Shown here one piece after another: positions 58,151 through 64,000 of a DNA stretch of 64,000 nucleotides. A program made the translations under genes and the position numbers. Numbering within the stretch: the stretch's first letter is position 1; every line of letters begins with the position of its first letter. The DNA lies in the NCBI GenBank assembly GCA_037953625.1, contig CM075650.1:45264206-45328205 (forward strand). The letters run 5' to 3'. This stretch comes from Crotalaria pallida. Taxonomy: Eukaryota > Streptophyta > Magnoliopsida > Fabales > Fabaceae. The notes under the pieces were generated by a model. That model saw nothing but the letters and a program-made list of their open reading frames with translations. It was not told the origin of the DNA and did not search any database.

Positions 58151-58425
58151 CTCCCTCCGGTCCATACTATAAGCACCATTTGATCAATTTCATTCATTCT
58201 TTTAAGAAAGTTAGTTTATATTGTTAGTGATATTGAAAATGTAAATATTTGGTATACTTTTTCAAAAGTACCCTTATAATTATTATTGGAAATCTAAAAA
58301 GTGTTGAGTAAACAGGGGAGTTTGTGGAAAAGAAGTAATTAATGCTATTGGAAATTGTAAATGAGTCTTATATTAAGGATAAAAAAAAGTCTTCAAAATG
58401 TGCTTATATATAGGACCGGAGGGAG
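58151..58425. mobile_element. Stowaway MITE downstream of VPS2
   Basis: 275 bp, ends CTCCCTCCGGTCCATACTAT / TATATATAGGACCGGAGGGAG-type, TA duplications at 58149-58150 and 58426-58427. Confidence 0.88.
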
Positions 58426-58429
58426 TATA

Positions 58430-59940
58430 ATTTTGATCATCTCAGCTTCAAAAGGATACAATATGGAGTCTAGCAAATCTTTCCAACAATAATAGACAAC
58501 CTATCGAATCCACCTCATCGTCATTATATTAATCTAGTATCAGGTGCTTGGATAATGAATGACCCGTTCGATATTTTATTGGTAGGATTATTCAAAAAGT
58601 CTATGGCATAGGCAGGATATTCGTCTACAAGTAATAATAAGTGAAAGTTTTCTGTTTAGACCTCGGGGGACTAGGCATTGACTATTACCATATAGACTAT
58701 TACCATATAGACACACACACTCATTCTCTACAGAATTGGGAATGAAAAAAACTGAGCCTTGAAAATATACTTATTCTCTTCATTGACCATTTTCATTGAC
58801 AAGTATATTGATACTGAATATGTGCACAAGTTATATGTTATTATTTCTTCCGGAGAGAGGCCTGATTATCATCATAATCACCAAATAATAGGTAAAAAGC
58901 TATATCTTCTCAGCCACTTTATAAGGCTACTAGCATATCCACAGGCATTCCCTTGCCTGTTCACCCGTTTTTCTATTTTCGTATTTTTTTCATGACGAAT
59001 ATATTTGTATATTTGTATGTGTAAGTATAGTTATTAACATTTTTTCTACTTTGAATATGATTTCACTTTGAAACAACCCCATAAAAAAAAGGGTTGCAAA
59101 TATGAAACTTAGTGCTATAGATTTCATTTAGATGGAGTAAACATATAGCAATTGAAAAGAAAATGAAAATGGGTTGGTACCTTATTGTTAACCTTAGCGA
59201 TAAACATATGTCAAATCATGTTAGGTGTTGCAATAAAATGAAGAAAATGATGAAGAAATCTAATGCAAAGGGATAAAAAAGGGGGATGAGAGGGATGCTC
59301 TTGTTTGGATACATGATGCAGTTTTGAGGGAGAATAAAAGCAGTTCAATTAGGGAGAAGAAAATAACTTATAAATAATGAGGGATAATAGAAGCAGTTAA
59401 GACAATTTTTTAGTTTTTTTTTATTCAGTCAGTTTTTTTTTTTTTTTTACTAACAAAAACTGAACAATTTTGAAACAAATATATACTCTCTCTAAGATGG
59501 ACACCAAAAAGCCTCAGGCTTTATAAATAGGTATAGATGCTTGTGTAACAGCAAGTCACAAAAGAAATAGCAGCAAAATAATATTGCAGAAGATAAATCA
59601 CATTATGCTTATCAAGTCACCAATGAAATGAGAGCAAAAACATAGCTAGGACATGTACATTACAAGCATAATCTTAAAGAACCAACTGATTTGGATATAG
59701 ATACAGTGGCGGCAAAAAAGTGGACTCTGGCAATCAAATAAATGATGAGTTGTCACCACTAGTCCTCCTCTGTATACAGACAATACATACATGAAATCAA
59801 TCTAAACCTTGTATTGGAAGAAAGATTATATAACTTCAATGTAACAATTGCAGGCGGCAAACATCCATATACACAAATACAATATCTTCATGTGCCAGCA
59901 GTTGTGGTACTGCTTCAAACAGTGTTCATAATATGATAAC
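58430..59940. other. Intergenic; includes the presumed 3' UTR of the minus-strand gene
   Basis: AT-rich, no coding signal. The right part (roughly 59520-59940) probably holds the 3' UTR and polyadenylation region of LSD1, which is read from the right. No conserved element recognised. Confidence 0.4.
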
Positions 59941-59942
59941 CA

Positions 59943-62510
59943 TCATTTCTTCTCTGTTGTAACTCCCACAACAACATTGCTCACCTGTTACATTTAAAAT
60001 TCTTATAAGTAAATCTTGCTTTGCTAAAATATGACAGAAGAATAAGTAAAATGCAATAGAAAAATACATGTCCATACATAACTAACCACGAAAGAAAGGA
60101 AGTAGTAATTTACCAGTTTCCCACTCGAGTCAACAGACATGGGATTTTCTACCACAACAGTTTGGCTCTGAGAGTGGGGCATTGACTGCAGGCAATGAAA
60201 TAGAATTGTACGTATATTCATTAGATATCAAAACAGAAATCTGCCAATAAATCCTTGCTACGAATAATCAATAACCAAATGGAAAAAGTGAAAAGCATAC
60301 TGTAGGCATAGAAGATACTGTTCCAGGATTGGTAGTTCCATTAGGTCTTTGGGCAGGATTCGAAAGCTGTCCACTGGTGGTCTACAAAAGACAAGAAGGA
60401 GAAACAGAAGCCACAAAAGGTAGAAAATATCAGCTCAAATAAGAACTACATACAATGCAAAAGATTCCAATATCATATTTCCAAGAATTCATGTCATGGC
60501 AATAACTAGAAACAGGCATAGAGAAATATAGACAATAACTATCTCATGTACCACATATTCAGCATATCTGTCATCACCATTTTACAGTTGTGTCCAATGT
60601 TGGTCCTTTTGCAAGTTTCAAAGAAGTTAAGGGCCTTTCATTTAACTTTCAAAGTTCATGCTAGCTAATTCAAAATGAGGTATTGTTGTGTCTGAGCATT
60701 TTTTTACAAAAATAAAAAGTGAAAAGTAGGCCCCGCAAATCCAACTTAAATTACACAAAAGTTGGGAATTTTATGCTATCTCTGCTTTCCCTTTTTTTTT
60801 AAAACATAGCAACAATGGAAAATAAAGTTTACTTTTATACCCCCTTACGTGTGAAAGGAAAAAAATTATGTGGAAGAAACCAATTGCAGTATATAAATGT
60901 AACAACAAAGTGAACATCACTGCAAAAAACTACCAAAACATATATCTGCATAGAATGAACTCCAGACCCAGCATTTGTGAGGATAGAAAGTGGATGCACA
61001 TATCAATGTAAACTTACACTGACATTAGTAATATAGTGACAAAGTGCACATTTAACTGAGGGAGCTCCATAAGGGTACATGAGTGTTGTCTGGCAATTCC
61101 CACAATGTACATGGCTGACTTGATTAGGTGCTTCTCAATGCAGACACAAAGCAAATCAACAAGTCAGTACAAAATGTCAAAATTTAAGACAAATAGTTCA
61201 TACATAAGCAAGTATTATAGCAATGAAACAAGGAACTAATAATTGGAATGTAATATATAGCTAATGTGTCAAGTCAGTAAGGTTCTGTTGTATTGACAAT
61301 AGGACTATTATATTCAGTTAGATAAGTTAGCGAAAAATCTGATAGCTTAGCTTCTAGATGGTTCTGGACCCCTGTATAAATACTGAGATCTATTTTAGAT
61401 CACTCGTTCAGTTAATGACAGTTAGACAGTTCAGTTTTGATTCCTCGATCTTCTCTCTTTCTCTTGCATTCCTACACTTTCTCAGATTTTCTCAGCCTTG
61501 GATACTGAAAGAAAGACCAAGATGAAAAAAATGGAACCCATCAGACCAACTTCAAAAACACCCAACATCTTGTTGCTTAAGCAATAGCCAATAGGCTATT
61601 ATGCATATAAGAACCTTATGGTAGAGTTCGTCCCACTAAAATGATATGCACTGACCAATAAAAATTGCCATCAGAGATAAAATTCAAAATCAAATTAACA
61701 CATCTGGGTTCTGTGTTTTTGTTACTACCCAAAAGAATCTAAATATTGCCTTCTGCTTTCCAGGTTCTGAGCTACTTCAATGTTATGTTACATGTTTTTG
61801 TTGTTTTCATTGATATACATATGTATATATATGCCTGCGAGTTATATGCCCATGTTCAAGTCCTGTCGCATGTCATTGTTTGTGCTTCACCTATATGAAC
61901 GTTGTTTCTCCCAAAAGCTTACGTAATCAAGACACATGAATGGTCTATATTATCTCTAACAAATCCCTTGACTTTGGGGTGCGAGGATTGAACTCAGTGT
62001 AGACCACTTCGTCATAGACCTATGGAGGCTCTGAACCAACTCTTCCAAAAGCTTTAGTTATTAGGTGAAGTTACATTAGTGGTTTCTATCAAATAAAGAT
62101 GGGTAGCAGTGTTGAATCTTTATTTGATAGCTTCAGCTATATCAAAGCAAACACAAACCAATTTTGCCTAGCCATCTGAATCTTTTGCTAGTACCAAGGA
62201 TCCAGTCTAAAGTTGGGAAATATGTAACTGACCAGATTTATTTGTTTATTGTTTAAAAATTAGGAAATAAGAACTGATTAGAGGATGGAGAAAGGTGGGT
62301 TAGCTGTGAACATCGAGACATACGAGGGTTCAGACCCAGCATCACGTTATTAAGATATGTGGTTGCAGGCTTCAGAAGTTTGTTAATGTTTTGTGATTTA
62401 ACAATAAAAAATTATGACCAGAATAATGCTTTGACTCCAGAATAATCAAAAGTTATAAAATAAATTAGGTGGGAATTTAACAGAAAGTTATGAAAACACA
62501 ACTTTCTTGT

Positions 62511-62556
<46 letters not shown>

Positions 62557-62627
62557 GCACCCACACTCACACACACACACTCACACACACACACACACCC
62601 ACGCACCCACACACACACCCACACACA

Positions 62628-62664
<37 letters not shown>

Positions 62665-63170
62665 GAGGTTTGCATTAAAATTTGCTCATTTGCCTCCTAC
62701 AATAAATGTCATGTTTGATGGATATTTTTGTGTTCACTTTTGTAGTCAAAGAAATACTTGTCAAAATAAAATGTACAAACAGTTCAGATGGATTCTTGAA
62801 TTTGTCACAAATACATCAAGGATAAAGAGGAAAGGAGAAAAGGATCCCCTTCCCACATCCCCTGCTGGACCATACACCAGGATTTGGGATCACCATCAAC
62901 AAATTATGAACACTCAATGGTCAAGCATACCAACAAGACACCACTACAGTTATAAAATAGAAAAGTAAATATTTATCTGGCAAATCACCATGTAATCCAA
63001 CATGACTATCATTAAACTAATAAGCTGCACATATCTGGCAACATACAACTATATTGTACCTGGTACAAGGTTTACAGTGTGACAACAGGAACATCTAACA
63101 CTTGAAGCTCCACGTGCATACATTAGTAATGTCCTACAGCCTCCACAATAGAGTTGTGACATTTCAAGTC
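59943..63170 (-). CDS. LSD1: LSD1 zinc-finger cell-death regulator, 5' end off window
   Basis: LSD1 is a plant-specific zinc-finger protein that restrains runaway cell death and binds partners such as metacaspase 1 and bZIP10 (established for Arabidopsis). Visible exons in gene order: 63170-63060, 61133-61018, 60381-60301, 60185-60114, 59984-59943, all with matching phases and GT..AG introns. The first encodes the second zinc finger (CGGCRTLLMYARGASSVRCS, then CCHTVNLVP). The next encodes the third (CGNCQTTLMYPYGAPSVKCA, then LCHYITNV). The last exons encode the diagnostic tail TVVVENPMSV..SGKL and VSNVVVGVTTEKK before the stop. That tail and three-finger layout point to LSD1 rather than LOL1-type relatives. 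The exon for finger 1 and the start codon are not in the window. The intron between fingers 2 and 3 holds a large CA microsatellite. Confidence 0.9.
61275..61500 (+). repeat. Possible solo LTR in LSD1 intron
   Basis: Contains TGTATAAATACTGAG (TATA-like) followed by GTTCAGTTAATGACAG and a CT-rich stretch ending TTTCTCAGATTTTCTCAG, the layout of the short copia LTRs elsewhere in the window. Ends and target duplication not resolved. Confidence 0.4.
62513..62661. repeat. (CA)n microsatellite, ~150 bp
   Basis: Long CACA run with scattered CG, CC and CT interruptions, in an LSD1 intron. Open frames through it (His/Thr or Val/Cys repeats) are artefacts. Confidence 0.97.
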
Positions 63171-64000
63171 CTGCAGGGGCATAATGATATTAAAGGTAAT
63201 AAAAGAAATATTATTAGGTGAGAAGGGAAAAGGACAAAAGAAGAGGAGATGTCATCTAAACATAAAACAAAAGGAAACAACTAAGAATTAGGTAATAGAG
63301 CCATGCAACTGACTAAATAGTCAGTACTGGATAGTGGATAGTGGAGCCGAGCAGAGCGACTGACACCAAAACCGCTATTTCAGGATAGCAGATTAGCAGA
63401 TAGTGGATAGCTGGATGGCAGCCATTGGGAACTTTAGGAAGGCAACATAATAAAATACTATTCGTACATAAATGCTCAAAAATAAAATAAAAAATGCACA
63501 AAACAAACAACATATTCATAATTAATAATCAAAATTTGTTGTCACTAATACATGGTTATCGAATTGAGATTCGTACCGCGTATCGGAAGATTGATTTTCC
63601 GAATCGTGAATCAAATCGAATCGTGAATCGTAAGATACATAACCAATAATAAAAAATAAAATATATTTATATAAATATAATAGATATAAGCATTTTCAAG
63701 TCAAAAGATTCATTGAAAACTAATAAACTAAAATATAAACCTCCAAATTCAAGTCAAAATAAATCCAAATTAAGAAAGAAAAAAAAAACGTGTGCACTGT
63801 GCAGCAGAAGAAGGAGAAGAAGTGTGTTCAGAGAACTGAAGAAGAAAGAACGTGAAAGAGTATTTTAGTAGGTGGAGAATCATAAAAATATTTTAAGAAT
63901 CATAAAAATATTTTAATGATCAATCAATTTTAATGTTTAGATATTGATGAAAATTTAAAATAGGAAAGGAAAGGTCAAAAGGAATATTCGGTACTTAATA
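63171..64000. other. LSD1 intron (presumed) with dispersed repeats
   Basis: By gene structure this lies in the intron upstream of the finger-2 exon. It has ATAGTGGATAGTGGAGCCG-type repeats (63330-63420) and ATCGTGAATC repeats (63545-63640), then AT-rich sequence. No exon encoding finger 1 was found. Confidence 0.45.

Noticed and set aside
62412..62968. Open frames of His/Thr and Val/Cys repeats
   Set aside because: They are translations of the CA microsatellite in an LSD1 intron.
52433..63170. Functional cluster of VPS54, VPS2 and LSD1
   Set aside because: Plant nuclear genes are not organised in operons; two trafficking genes separated by 22 kb of repeats is most simply coincidence.

Overview
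This is plant nuclear DNA from a eudicot, most likely a legume. The two complete host genes have many short exons with GT..AG junctions. The rest is AT-rich sequence full of plant-type transposable elements: Sirevirus-like Ty1-copia, Ty3 LTRs, an RTE-type LINE, tRNA-derived SINEs, Stowaway MITEs and Mutator-like elements. The legume call rests on remembered similarity of the VPS54 protein and of the repeats, so it is an inference.

Layout. Positions 1-5300 are the remains of a Ty3-type retroelement: the end of an LTR, a primer-binding site, a broken gag, a tandem repeat, and the start of a long second LTR that carries palindrome arrays, a chain of micro-hairpins and an unexplained 162-codon ORF. 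Positions 5755-30232 (+) hold a complete 18-exon VPS54 gene (1033 codons plus stop). Its introns contain several short-LTR insertions, two SINEs, foldback elements, RTE LINE pieces and, in intron 4, a Mutator-like element that seems to carry a captured piece of an Arf-GAP gene. Positions 30700-33400 hold three elements with 9-bp target duplications plus a foldback element. Positions 33780-48800 are retroelement-derived: a solo Sirevirus-like LTR, a plant-mobile-domain pseudogene on the minus strand, and a 6.9-kb copia element (38042-44906) that split this pseudogene. Positions 48950-52167 hold a Stowaway MITE split by a 2.5-kb Ty3 solo LTR, then an intact Stowaway MITE just upstream of the next gene. 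Positions 52433-57479 (+) hold a complete 11-exon ESCRT-III VPS2 gene (216 codons plus stop). Positions 59943-63170 (-) hold the last five coding exons of an LSD1-type zinc-finger gene whose first exon(s) lie beyond the right edge.

Function. VPS54 (GARP tethering complex, endosome-to-Golgi traffic) and VPS2 (ESCRT-III, endosomal sorting) both act in endomembrane traffic, and LSD1 is a cell-death regulator. Plant neighbours are rarely co-regulated, so I infer no operon-like link. The most unusual material is the Arf-GAP capture, the array of tiny hairpins with different stems but a recurring TTGGT-type loop, the palindrome arrays in several unrelated LTRs, and a 91-bp tandem duplication that copied a VPS54 splice acceptor.
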